Positions 54,805 to 64,000 of a DNA stretch of 64,000 nt are shown piece by piece. A program made the translations under genes and the position numbers. Under the pieces are notes generated by a model. The model saw only the letters and a list, made by a program, of their open reading frames with translations, had not been told where the DNA came from and did no database searches. The stretch covers positions 45,543,459 through 45,607,458 of the forward strand of contig OX235265.1 of assembly GCA_944472135.2 (NCBI GenBank), given 5' to 3'. The number at the start of each line of letters is the position of its first letter. Positions within the stretch are counted from its first letter, which is position 1. The DNA is from Trichobilharzia regenti. Lineage: Eukaryota > Platyhelminthes > Trematoda > Strigeidida > Schistosomatidae.

Positions 54805-55434
54805 ATGGTAAAGCTTTATTTAAGACAGTATGCGAATATACGGTACAAAAATTTTCAGCGTATTCAGCTCCAAAGTGCTTTTTTCTTCACACAAGATTCA
54901 CATGCAAATTAATAATTTGAAGTATATCTTCATTTCGTTGAAGAATTGTACAGCGTTTACTTGGGAGCAAGTTAAATCATCGCGCAAGTTTATGCATGGG
55001 CCATTTGATATAGCTGGACGATTAAAACAATGATAAATCCAGATGAAATTGAGCATTTTGGGGGAAAGTAATTTCGGTAGCCCAATAATTTAAGCAGGCC
55101 GCCTTATATATATATATTTATAGGGAAAGTTGCCACTATCAAAATACAATACGAGTACAGGTTTTGTAGAAAGATGAACACTGAGAATGTTGTCATTGGT
55201 TTTTTATTAGTGAAGTCTTTCGATCCATTCATCTTGCTTTCAAACTCAAAATCTGTTTTCCTCAATTAGTTTCGTGTATTTAACACAGTTTAGCCCAGGA
55301 GCAACAGTATTTCCACACAGTTTTATGACTATTCCAAAGGATTAACTGATTGTCTGCAATTGGAAAAAGGTGATGTAAACAGAAAATTTATTTTGAAACA
55401 TGAAAACAAACCATGTCACACTATATATTACAAA
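54801..55434. other. Unassigned intergenic sequence
   Basis: ORFs at 54830-55033 have no recognised domain; nothing else seen. Confidence 0.4.
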
Positions 55435-55645
55435 CTGTGCTTTGGTGGTTTCAGGGGTAGAATGCTCACCAACCAAACAAGCAGTCGGGGTTTCGATCCT
55501 TGGCGGATGTCCTCCTAAACCTCGCTTATTCAGTAGTAAACCCCATATAGAGGGAATGTTGAGCGTTAGACTAGCAAGTCAATCCTGTAAAAAATAAACA
55601 CAACTGCTGAAGACAGAAACTCTAGGTCCTACTAGAATACAGTGG
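55435..55645 (+). repeat. SINE1 copy
   Basis: Head GGTGGTTTCAGGGGTAGAAT, box-B-like GGGTTTCGATCC, AATGTTGAGCGTTAGACTAGC and AAATAAACACAACTGCTG in SINE1 order. Confidence 0.6.
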
Positions 55646-55889
55646 TTCAAAATGTATAATAACATATAACAAATTAGAAAACAGAAAGATTAAGTGAAGA
55701 AATATTCACTTTTCAATTAGTTCCTCATCTCTGGCTCTACTCTATTATACACGTATAGCGTTTTTATCACAATACACAACAGTTTACCAATCAAGTGGCA
55801 CTGACATGTTTGTTAACAATAATTAGTCAGTGTCAGCATGTCAATGGGGTGATAATTAACGAAGAAAATTAATACACAATTAAAAGGTA

Positions 55890-56470
55890 GAAATGGTTAG
55901 AATAAATTAATTTTACAAGGATAACACGTAATTAAAGATGAAGTGGTCAGAAAAAATAACAAAATAATTTGAACAATTATAATTTTTAAATGTTTAGGGG
56001 GAGGGGGAGAAGTAATCCGGTGTATACAATCATGTAACGATGGCCAAGGTAAGGAGAGTGACTGTACAAATTTCTTCTGAACACATAGGTTTGGCTTCTT
56101 CAGGTGGATTCCTATTGCTTCAGTTGTATGTAGAAGACGAACTCGTAGAGCAAAATTAAGATTAGTAGGAATGCGGTAGAAAATTTTAAATGCAGTATTA
56201 ACGTCAACTTCATGCCGACTATCTACAAGGTGTGCTAAAATAGAGCTACGAATAGATCTTGTTTGTCCCTTGCTTAACCATATTGAATGATGTTCGGAAA
56301 TACGATGATAAACCTGCCTAGTTTTACGCACAATGTAGTTGGCTCCGCAGCTGCAGTCAAACTGGTAGGTGGATACACATAGAAGAGGCAAATTTAGGTA
56401 GTTTATCTCGAACGTAGAATAGGGGTGGTTGTGAAGAGACAACGTACCTCTGCTGCATAATAAGCTCTTT
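55890..56470 (-). pseudogene. PLE-C-like GIY-YIG endonuclease fragment
   Basis: 182 open codons on the minus strand. STYQFDCSCGANYIVRKTRQ is the GIY-YIG start (YIG altered to YIV), followed by HRISEHHS, SSILAHLVDSRHEVD, AFKIFYRIP and the terminal KKPNLCVQKK. RT is absent. Related to, but different from, 16913-17275. Confidence 0.75.
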
Positions 56471-58100
56471 TAACTGCATTCTTCAGGCGCTGTGTTATTA
56501 TTTCGCCGATGTTTGAATCACACCTGTCTAATACTCCCTGTTAGTTTTCACTATTTCTCTCAATGATTTCATTTCATGATCAAACGTGAAATTCAGATAT
56601 ACTTACATGTTTCAAATGAATATCATTAATGTATTTATAATGTAAGTGATTCTTTCAGGACAAATGAAAAATAACACGATATGTTTGTCTGCCTAAAAAA
56701 CCGTTTTTCTCTTGGCATTTATGAAAATTTCAACACTCAGTCAGTACCTTATACACTGTTTACCAGTGACAACAACAAATACATGACTTTGTGTTTTCGA
56801 CTAACCATATCTTACCCTCATAAATATTATTTTTAATATTTTTCTTCGAGTCAGACAAAGAAGTGTCTAAGCTTGAATCATTCAACAAAAAACTGAAATA
56901 AAAAGGGAAAAAAAGTGTTTCTTCCACTCCACCCACCTCCGCCTCCATGAGTATCATTTTCCCTTTTCCTTATATACTGGGGTTTACATGTTCCAAAACA
57001 TTTTTCATTAATGTACCACTTTATTTTCTATATGGAGCATATATATATATATATGATTATGTATAACCATTTTGTTTTTCAAATTATAACACTACTTGTC
57101 AAATGTATAAGCATTGTGTGAGTCATAATATCTGTCCAGTTTCTTTTACTCTTATGAAATATATAAATATACTGTTCAATGTTCATTTTTGTTTTAATGT
57201 TAAACGATAATTGTGTCTCTTTTTTCGATTTGACCGACTACTTGGATAGTAGTTCGATGGATATTTGTTTTCAAATGCATGAAGGTGAGTAAGAGGAGTT
57301 AAATTTAAACAAGAAATATTTGTCAGTTTCGGATTATTCTGTTTCTTTCTTTTTTCACCTCTGTTTCTTCTCAGTTGTCTGTGGTAAATTGTATTTCTTC
57401 TTCTTCTTCTCTTGTTTTCGTTTTTCGTTTCCTATTGTCTATATTACTTTTAAAAATTGTTTTAAACTGTTATTTTCAACTTTTAATGTCTTCTAAAGTA
57501 CTATATTTTCTTATTTTATAGTGTCGTCTTTTGGCAATCCATGCAAAAACATTTACTAAGCAGACAAGGAACGTCAGTGGGTATATATATATATTAATTA
57601 CCTTGTAAAGAGAAAAATATAAAAACGATGTTGTTACCAGAAGAATGCTAGGATGTGGAGAAAATAAGCACTAGTTAAATGCTTCAAAATTTTGTCTCAT
57701 TAGTAGAGATTTTAAATCATTTGTTTTTCAGGTTATAGGTTCACTGATTGACCAGCCAGCCAGCTACTACGTACCTAATCCATGAACTGGTCAGAATAAT
57801 AATTTTTTAAAAATCTATTAGAATAGTCGCGAAGATTGTGAAATTGTTACTTGAAGTCTTTTTTTCCAGTGAATAAAGTAATTTAATACGCTGGACCGAT
57901 AATATGACTCCAGAAAATCTGGACTTCGTAGATGATTCACATTAAATGTCACTTAAACTCAAGAAGATACAGGTGAATAGTAGTAAGCTGGCAGTAAAAG
58001 GAAGGCAGGGAAGGCAGGGAAGATAGAAGTGATGAAGATGCCTAACCAAGAACATTCGGCATCAGTCATGATTGATGAGATAAAATCTAAACGATGTCAG
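56471..58100. other. Unassigned intergenic sequence
   Basis: AT-rich with short ATAT runs (57040, 57584) and a (TTC)n tract near 57390-57410. No gene or retroelement recognised. Confidence 0.45.
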
Positions 58101-58650
58101 CTCTTTTGATTTCTGGACCTAGGCAGCACATCGTTTCAACAAAAAGATATACATGTCAAGAGGACAAACCTTCATTAATGTGAAATCTGCTGCACTCAGC
58201 ATAAGGAGCAAGCTGTACACTTTCAAGTCAATCAGCGCCTTCCTATAGTTCATAAACTTGACGCATCAAGAAAAGCGTTTCCAACATACTGTAGGTTTTC
58301 ATCAACACATGCTTTTAATGGCTCTATAGTAGATGTCAGATAAGAAAAAGACAATAACTAATTCTGGTAGGTAGAGAACCAACCGAGGACATATCAGCTA
58401 ACAAATATGCAGAAAGAAGTGCAGATGGATTCGACAGACACTCAGGAGATCGTCGAGCGGTATCTTATGCCAGGTCCTCGTATGGAATCAGTTTGTTTCG
58501 GTTTGAGGATGACATGGAGGAGGTCATGTAGGGAAGAAATGGAAGTTTATTGGCAATCAAAGTGCTGGCCAAAAAGGATTGTCGAAATTAGGATGAAATG
58601 GAAGTGTGCTGGTAAAGCCCTATGTTCCACATTAAACCCTAGGGAGTAAT
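58101..58650 (+). mobile_element. RTE-B 3' fragment, degraded
   Basis: Old plus-strand copy: QTFINVKSAALSIRSKLYTF-type frame near 58165-58235, then DMEEV-type and KWKCAGKALCST near 58600, ending AAGCCCTATGTTCCACATTA. Confidence 0.65.
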
Positions 58651-59084
58651 AGTAGCAATAATGTACTGTATCTTATGTTCTGTTATATGCATAACCTAAT
58701 AATACGTAGTCTTTAGAATCCTAAATTATTCATTTAGAAGACATTTATTTAATGCAAACATAGGAAGTTAATAGGATCCGTTTAATTATAAATATTACTA
58801 TTATTACCATTATTACTAATAGCTGATTGGATTAAATCAGCAAATATGCATTTTACAGTTATTATAATATGTTCATCTGGTTACACTATACTAATTGATG
58901 AGAAGCAGTTTTCTTCGAAAATCAAATTTATTAAAAATACCACTTTTCATAATTAATTACTAATTACTCGTTTGATTAAGTAGTATATGAAAAAGTATTG
59001 ACAGAATGTGTCCAGTGACACAGAAAGACAAGAATTAATTCACATTATAACTTATATATATATAATACAAATGAACTGTCGTCA
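58651..59084. other. Unassigned intergenic sequence
   Basis: AT-rich; nothing recognised. Confidence 0.4.
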
Positions 59085-60375
59085 AGATTTGACAGAATAG
59101 TTCTAAAATATTTAGGCGCCGAGTGAGAAGTAGACATTTCTAAGAAGTTATATTTGTAAAATCTCAGCGAGATTTGAAATTACTCATTTCAATCTCGGAG
59201 GTCTACCCTGTTTCACTGATCTTGCATTTGATACCCTCGTCTATGTCGGCCCGTAGTTGAAACGATGTTATCTAGATAAGGTAAACAGGTGACCGCCTCC
59301 TGTAGTTAGTTCATTAGTTGGTTAGCCAGTCCTGAGCAGAAAAAAGAGGAAAGGTTAAGCTTCGCCTAGAGACCCTAACCCGAAAATCAGTCCAATCGCT
59401 AAAAACATTTCTACGCACAAAAATACAGAAAATAGCTGGAAATATCCAGATAGGATCAAAATGATGAAATGCGACTACAGTTAATATGTTTGTGATATAA
59501 ACACAGTTCACTGTCAAGTGGTAAAATAATTAATGTCATATATAGAACAATTCATAGGATGTATGGAATTTGGAAGGGGTGTGACATTAAAAGATTAGTA
59601 GGCAAACAGAATAAAAACAAAAACAATACGTAACGTTGTGTGAAATTTGGAAACATAGAATTTAACGTTGCAAAACAAAATCAACTTAGAATGGCTTCCT
59701 GCCGATTGCCTCCAACCATCCAGTGCTGATATGTATTGATGGAAAATTCCCATGGAGACATATAAAAAATCAGAACAATTAATTTAGCTAAGAGACAGTT
59801 TTCGAAGAATTTATTATTAAGCCGTATATATATATATATATGTATATATATGGTTTTCAAGATATTATATCCGGTGAGGGAATTGAATCATACAAGCGAA
59901 TATATTAAATAATAATGATAGTATGAAATGCAGTTATTTATTTCACTCATTTCACTTTTCATTTTAAGTTGATTTTGTTTTGCAACGTTATATTCTAAAT
60001 ATATTATATATAAACTTTGTTATGTTAATTTCGATTAATTTCCCTGAAGAAGTTCGGACCAGATTGTCGAACGAAACGTTGGAATTAATCATTTCAATTT
60101 CGCTGAGATTTTACAAATATAACTTTATAAATGTCTACTTCTCACTCAGCGCTCAATTATTTTGGAACTACTCGGTCAAATCTTGATCACAATTCATATG
60201 AGTTATATTCTATGTTGCCAAATTTCACACAATGTTACGTATTGTTTTTGTTTTTATTCTATTTGCCTACTAATCTTTTAATGTCACAACCCTTCCAAAT
60301 TCCATACATCCTATGAATTGTTCTATATATGATATTAATTATTATGCCATTTGACAGTGAACTGTGATTATAATC
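59085..60375. mobile_element. PLE-E termini in inverted arrangement
   Basis: 59085-59205 and 59495-59700 on the minus strand match, in order, 60085-60205 and 60200-60375 plus 59963-59990 on the plus strand: for example TCTACTTCTCACTCAGCG, AATTTCACACAATGTTACGT and GGATGTATGGAATTTGGAAG (reverse). The left arm is split by unrelated sequence, including a short RTE-B piece at 59215-59310. The layout matches PLE inverted 3' ends; no PLE protein is recognised between them, so the class is inferred. Confidence 0.5.
60033..60089 (+). ncRNA. Hammerhead-like motif in PLE-E terminus
   Basis: Stem I arms GATTAATTTCC and GGAATTAATC pair over ten positions with one bulged T. Core CUGAAGA is at 60044-60050, then a single unpaired A, stem II GUUCG/CGAAC, GAAA at 60073-60076, a CGUU in place of a long stem III (ACGU is self-complementary), and U17. 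All invariant bases are present. Confidence 0.6.
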
Positions 60376-60754
60376 ACAAAAATTTCATTTGTAATTTTAT
60401 TTCGTACTATTATTATTTTCGGTATTCACACCTTTGATTCAATTCCCTCACCGGATATAATTTCTTAACAAAAGAAGATGAAGCAAACTAAATGACCAGT
60501 CAGCGGAAGAAAAGTCTGTGCCTAACGCATTTTCACTGCATAAGAAATAGAGAGTATGGTGATTCATTGCACGGAATATGACCGTTGCATTCAACTGATT
60601 TGCTTCAGAATAGGATTCCAGTTACTAGAATGTCGGTCCATACTTTTGTTGGTTTATAGTTTTGATTTTGTTTTCATCATGGATGCAAACTGTGGAAAGG
60701 GAGGTTGATTTTGTGCAGTAGTGAATAGTATTAGCAATCATTATTTATAATTAT
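60376..60754. other. Unassigned intergenic sequence
   Basis: No gene or repeat recognised. Confidence 0.4.
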
Positions 60755-60892
60755 TATTCCCTTGAGTTCCAAGTGGAACATGGTGCTTCAGCAACACATC
60801 TCTCCTACGTTCTATCTTCTTCTGTCCTCCTCAGCTGGGTCCACGAGTGTCCATAACATCTCCTCTCCTCTTCCGAGCACGATCCTCAGTAA
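60755..60892 (-). mobile_element. RTE-B 3' end fragment
   Basis: TTCCCTTGAGTTCCAAGTGG, ACATGGTGCTTCAGCAACAC and the following 80 bp match the RTE-B tail in reverse. It is cut by, or abuts, the SINE2 at 60893. Confidence 0.65.
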
Positions 60893-61262
60893 ACTGCCCT
60901 ATTCAGGCAGTTAACCTGGGGTTCTAGTGGGAAGCCGTGACCAGTAGGGTACAGCAGGTTGAAGATGAGGCAGTAACTCATCGAAGAAGACATTGCGAAA
61001 TCCTCGCGCTATGTCTTGAATTGGCAGAAGTTAGAATTCAAGGACCATTGGATCGCGTCACAGTGGCTCAATGGTCTACGAGCTCGCCTTATAACCAGAA
61101 GATCCTGGGTTCGAATCCCGGTGGGTGCGTACTGCTGAAGAGTCCCAAACTAGGACGAAACAGCTGTCCAGTACTTCCAGGTTTTCCAATGGTTCTCTAA
61201 CTGATGTCAACTCATGATTAAATCCTCCATGCAATCAAACAAAATCCCTACAAAACCAATAC
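60893..61262 (+). repeat. SINE2 copy with intact hammerhead
   Basis: Leader from GCCCTATTCAGGCAG; box A TGGCTCAATGG (61063-61073) and perfect box B GGTTCGAATCC (61108-61118); tRNA-like spacing between; hammerhead at 61129-61174; tail TTTTCCAATGGTTCTCTAAC to CTACAAAACCAATACTTG. It is the only SINE2 copy here with a canonical ribozyme core. Confidence 0.85.
61129..61174 (+). ncRNA. Hammerhead ribozyme of SINE2, canonical core
   Basis: Stem I arm GUACUG (61129-61134), core CUGAAGA (61135-61141), stem II GUCC/GGAC with a seven-base loop (61142-61156), GAAA (61157-61160), the palindrome ACAGCUGU (61160-61167) as helix III, C17 at 61168, and CAGUAC (61169-61174) closing stem I with six perfect pairs. 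A helix III this short and self-complementary suggests that it works best as a dimer, as proposed for retroelement hammerheads. Confidence 0.8.
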
Positions 61263-61277
61263 TTGAAAATATAAATA

Positions 61278-61380
61278 TCTGTTAATTTTTTCAATAAACG
61301 ATCAGTTGCCTGACTCTTCTCTCCTGTCGTTACACCATCATTTATTTCGTTAGGTTCTCATCATCTAAAACAGAAAAATC
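61278..61380. repeat. LTR-like 3' end joined to PLE-A terminus
   Basis: 61285-61335 matches the last 50 bp of the LTR-like unit (AATAAACGATCAGTTGCCTG, TCGTTACAC). Directly after it, 61340-61375 is the PLE-A hammerhead region in reverse, with a mutated core (AUGAUGA). Confidence 0.5.
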
Positions 61381-62614
61381 TGTGAAGGAATAAATAAAAT
61401 CGACTGTCACTTGTGAACTTGTTCGAAAAAGTTTAACAAACACTGAGGATCTGATAATTACATACATTACCATCTGGTCATCTATTCTCATACAGATAAA
61501 CACGAAGTTTTATAGTCAGTACACAGTACACCCATACTGTGTTTGTTGTCATTCTAGTTTAAAAGGAGAGTTTTTTGTATTGAGCGATCACAGAAGGGAT
61601 TGCATCATAAAACGTGGAAATTTTCCAGTAGAAACATAATTTTATTTTCTACAAATTGTATAAAGTTTATTTTCGACAAAAAATAATGTAAACTAAATAT
61701 TTTCAGGTTGGTAAGGATTTGACTTATGTCAAAGAATCACCTTAAAAGAATCGATTAGAACTAGAAGGTCCGTGAGAGTTTGCCACTCTCATTTAGCGTG
61801 AAGACACGACTACGTTAGGCAGTCAATCCATGAGTGTCCAGTTTTGTGATTGCCTACTACCATTCTATCAGTGACCCTTTTTGTAACTCATGCCAGTTTA
61901 TAATACAGCGCTATCGCTGTTATACTTTGCACTGAAATCTAAGCGGGAAAACGAATGTAATGTAGTAATCAAGAAATTTATGGGATTCGGACCAAAGTAA
62001 AAGGATCACTAGATAGTTACACAAGTGGAGAAGTCAATGTTAGATTAGGAGATATGCTAAAAATGCAAATGTAGAAAAGGCACCAAATGATGAAAGACTT
62101 GTAGGTGTGAGGTTTTTATCCTAGGCGAGTTTGCCTGTCACACTGACAAAAAGACTAACTTCCTTTACCTAGGTCTTAATAAGTACTCTGCTTACCCTGA
62201 AAGTACTGAGGAACGAGCGAACAGCAGAAATAAAAAGGATTCGCAACGTGCCAATAACCACTAGTATATTTATAACAAATGTGACAGAATTTAATAATAT
62301 AAAAGGTTTATAACTTATCTGTACACAGAGGAGTAGTGAGCTCAAAGAGCACAGCGAGAGAGTAAGCGTGTAAGCACCAAAATGTACAGGAAGCGAAGTG
62401 CCGTGAAGTAAAGTGGAGTAGCGCCAAAAAGATGGGTGAGTGAGTTGAAACAAAAGTTCAAAGGTTCAATGTACACTACAGACTTATGATCTTCACTATG
62501 TTGACAAGAATCAATGCATAAACTGCTTTTCTGTAAAAAAAATCAGATTTAACTTTATAAATGAACAGCGACTTAGGTCAATATGTACAAAGTAGGCTGT
62601 CTGTTTTATTAATT
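61381..62614. other. Unassigned intergenic sequence
   Basis: Over 1.2 kb with no gene, repeat family or RNA gene recognised; the ORF at 62169-62453 has no known domain. Confidence 0.4.
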
Positions 62615-63850
62615 ATTATTCCCTTTGGTTCCAAGTGGATTACAGCACATCAATTGCACATCTTCATTACACTTTGTTCTCTGCAATCCTTTTTAAGTGG
62701 CTCCACAAATGTCCAATAGTTTCCATTTCCTCTCTACATGGACTGCACCATATCACCCTCGAACGTCCAACTCGTCACTCGATTATCATTCGGGTCCCAT
62801 TCGACTAACTGGAGTGGGATGTCATTTTCGTTTTCCCGCCACATTTCCAATCCATCTCACTTTCCTTCTACATATTTCCCGCGCAATAGGTTTCTGGCTA
62901 GTTCGCTGCATTCAATAGTTCCTTCTCGCTCATCCTTTCTGAACGTCCGTCTAATCTTCAGCATATATTGAAGACACATGTTGGTTAGAGTCTGGTGTCT
63001 GTCAGAAGTGTTTTTGTGACGCAAGCAACAAGTCCTTAAAGTATATCCAGCACTTATCGATTTAATATCAGTAGTGAAAACCAGGAACTTTTTTCTCATC
63101 CTAATTGCAGTGAATTTTCACACTGATTTCAGATTAATGAAGGTCTATCTTGCATTTCCAATTAAGCCTCTAACATCCCTATTTGTGCCTACGTGTGGCT
63201 GGAACAAACTCGCCTGAATCAGTCAAGTGAAAGATGTAACTTCTTGTAGATTCCTCCTCCTGGTGGTGAATGCAGATAGCTATCATTTGTCAAGTAGCTT
63301 TATTACCTCTATCTGCTTTTTATTTATTTGAAGTCCTGTTTTTACTGCCAGTCTTATCTGTAAACCAGTTAATTTTCTTGTGTGGATCTTTGAGTTTGTG
63401 TAACACTAGACATAAACTATCGGCAAAGTCCAGATCTCCTAGAGTCTTCCTTTCGTCCTAACACATGCCAGTCTACCTACCCTTCGTGGTCTGCCGTATG
63501 ATCCGGTCCACCAAAATCAGGAATCTCATAGGTGGTAGTAGAAAGTCTTGTCTTATTCCTGTCTTCCCTTTCACCGCTTCAGTGGGCTTTCCGGTGTGAA
63601 TCACTTGACATCCAGCATCATATATATGTTGAATGAGCTTGATAAAGATCTATGGTGCCGTACTCCGCAGAGTTAAAGTAGTTTTTAAATTGCTTCACTA
63701 TCGACGGCATCGAAGACCTTCTCAAAGTCGATAAAGTTGAGACAGAGGGTTGACTGCCATTCTTTGGTCTTTCCAATGATGACGCTTAGTATAGCGATTT
63801 AACCCGCGTATAATTTAACTGCTCCTGAATCCAGTTCGTTCTGTGCGGAG
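62615..63850 (-). mobile_element. RTE-B LINE 3' part, old copy
   Basis: Minus strand: 3' tail near 62620 (CCCTTTGGTTCCAAGTGG), C-terminal QTLTNMCLQYMLKIRRTFRK, then pieces corresponding to GLQINKK-type, DDLCLVLHKL-type and the FDFEKVFDAVD block near 63700-63760 (motif A). Strongly degraded, 1.2 kb of the RT region retained. Confidence 0.7.
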
Positions 63851-64000
63851 TTTTTTCTCCACAGCAAACCTTTAGGTGAGGTTACAAAATTAAACTAACC
63901 ATTTATAACTATTCAAAAGTATACAGTAAACATTTTCAGGATAAAAACAGATAGAAATTCTAGCTAATCTACAATAATTCTGATTTGTATTTAAGTGTTG

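Noticed and set aside
61063..61121. A functional tRNA gene
   Set aside because: Box A and box B are good, but acceptor and D stems do not pair and the unit is repeated as part of SINE2; tRNA-derived, not a tRNA gene.
61340..61380. Fourth PLE-A hammerhead copy
   Set aside because: The core reads AUGAUGA and the second stem I arm is lost at the junction with the LTR-like fragment, so it is not listed as a ribozyme.

Overview
The window looks like a piece of a Schistosoma-type (blood fluke) nuclear genome. It is AT-rich with many ATAT, GT and ATT microsatellites. Introns are long and packed with repeats. The mobile elements are those typical of schistosomes: RTE-clade LINEs, Penelope-like elements (PLEs), Sm-alpha-type hammerhead repeats and tRNA-derived SINEs. 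No bacterial, CRISPR or rRNA features are present.

The only host gene I can support is the 3' part of the cohesin-loader gene MAU2 (SCC4) on the + strand. Five exons (2370-2785, 11443-11628, 15127-15363, 27660-27878, 34197-34271) join with phase-0 GT-AG introns into about 376 C-terminal residues ending in a TAA. The N-terminal exons lie upstream of the window. The four introns (about 8.7, 3.5, 12.3 and 6.3 kb) are largely made of retroelements. From 34272 to 64000 the sequence is intergenic and repeat-dominated.

Elements are given local family names. RTE-A: near-complete copy on - at 4535-8405, EN and RT recognisable, three frameshifts; other fragments elsewhere. RTE-B: 18431-21452 on -, inserted into an RTE-A 3' end with a 12-bp target duplication; many 3'-end fragments. 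RTE-C: several + strand 3' fragments. PLE-A (31343-33546 and 1090-1880), PLE-B (26090-27640, 35680-37650, 43150-43790, 45055-45935, 51155-51995), PLE-C (16800-17640, 55890-56470), PLE-D (40150-41270) and PLE-E termini (59085-60375). Four PLE copies carry an inverted copy of their own 3' end at the 5'-truncated side. A 330-340 bp LTR-like repeat occurs four times (24-343, 43259-43599, 51393-51729, 52541-52869), once with a polypurine tract in front. Three SINE-like families are seen: SINE1, SINE2 and SINE3.

The most interesting signal is hammerhead-ribozyme architecture in unrelated repeat classes of one locus: (i) a complete Sm-alpha-type hammerhead on - at 30073-30124; (ii) SINE2, where the copy at 61129-61174 keeps every core base and has a palindromic helix III, while most other copies share a C3-to-A change; (iii) PLE-A termini, with a CUGAUGA/GAAA core, covarying stem I and almost no stem II; (iv) a PLE-E terminus at 60033-60089; (v) a PLE-B terminus with both helices and GAAACGUC but a non-canonical core. 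These come from reading the sequence by eye; no folding or database search was run.
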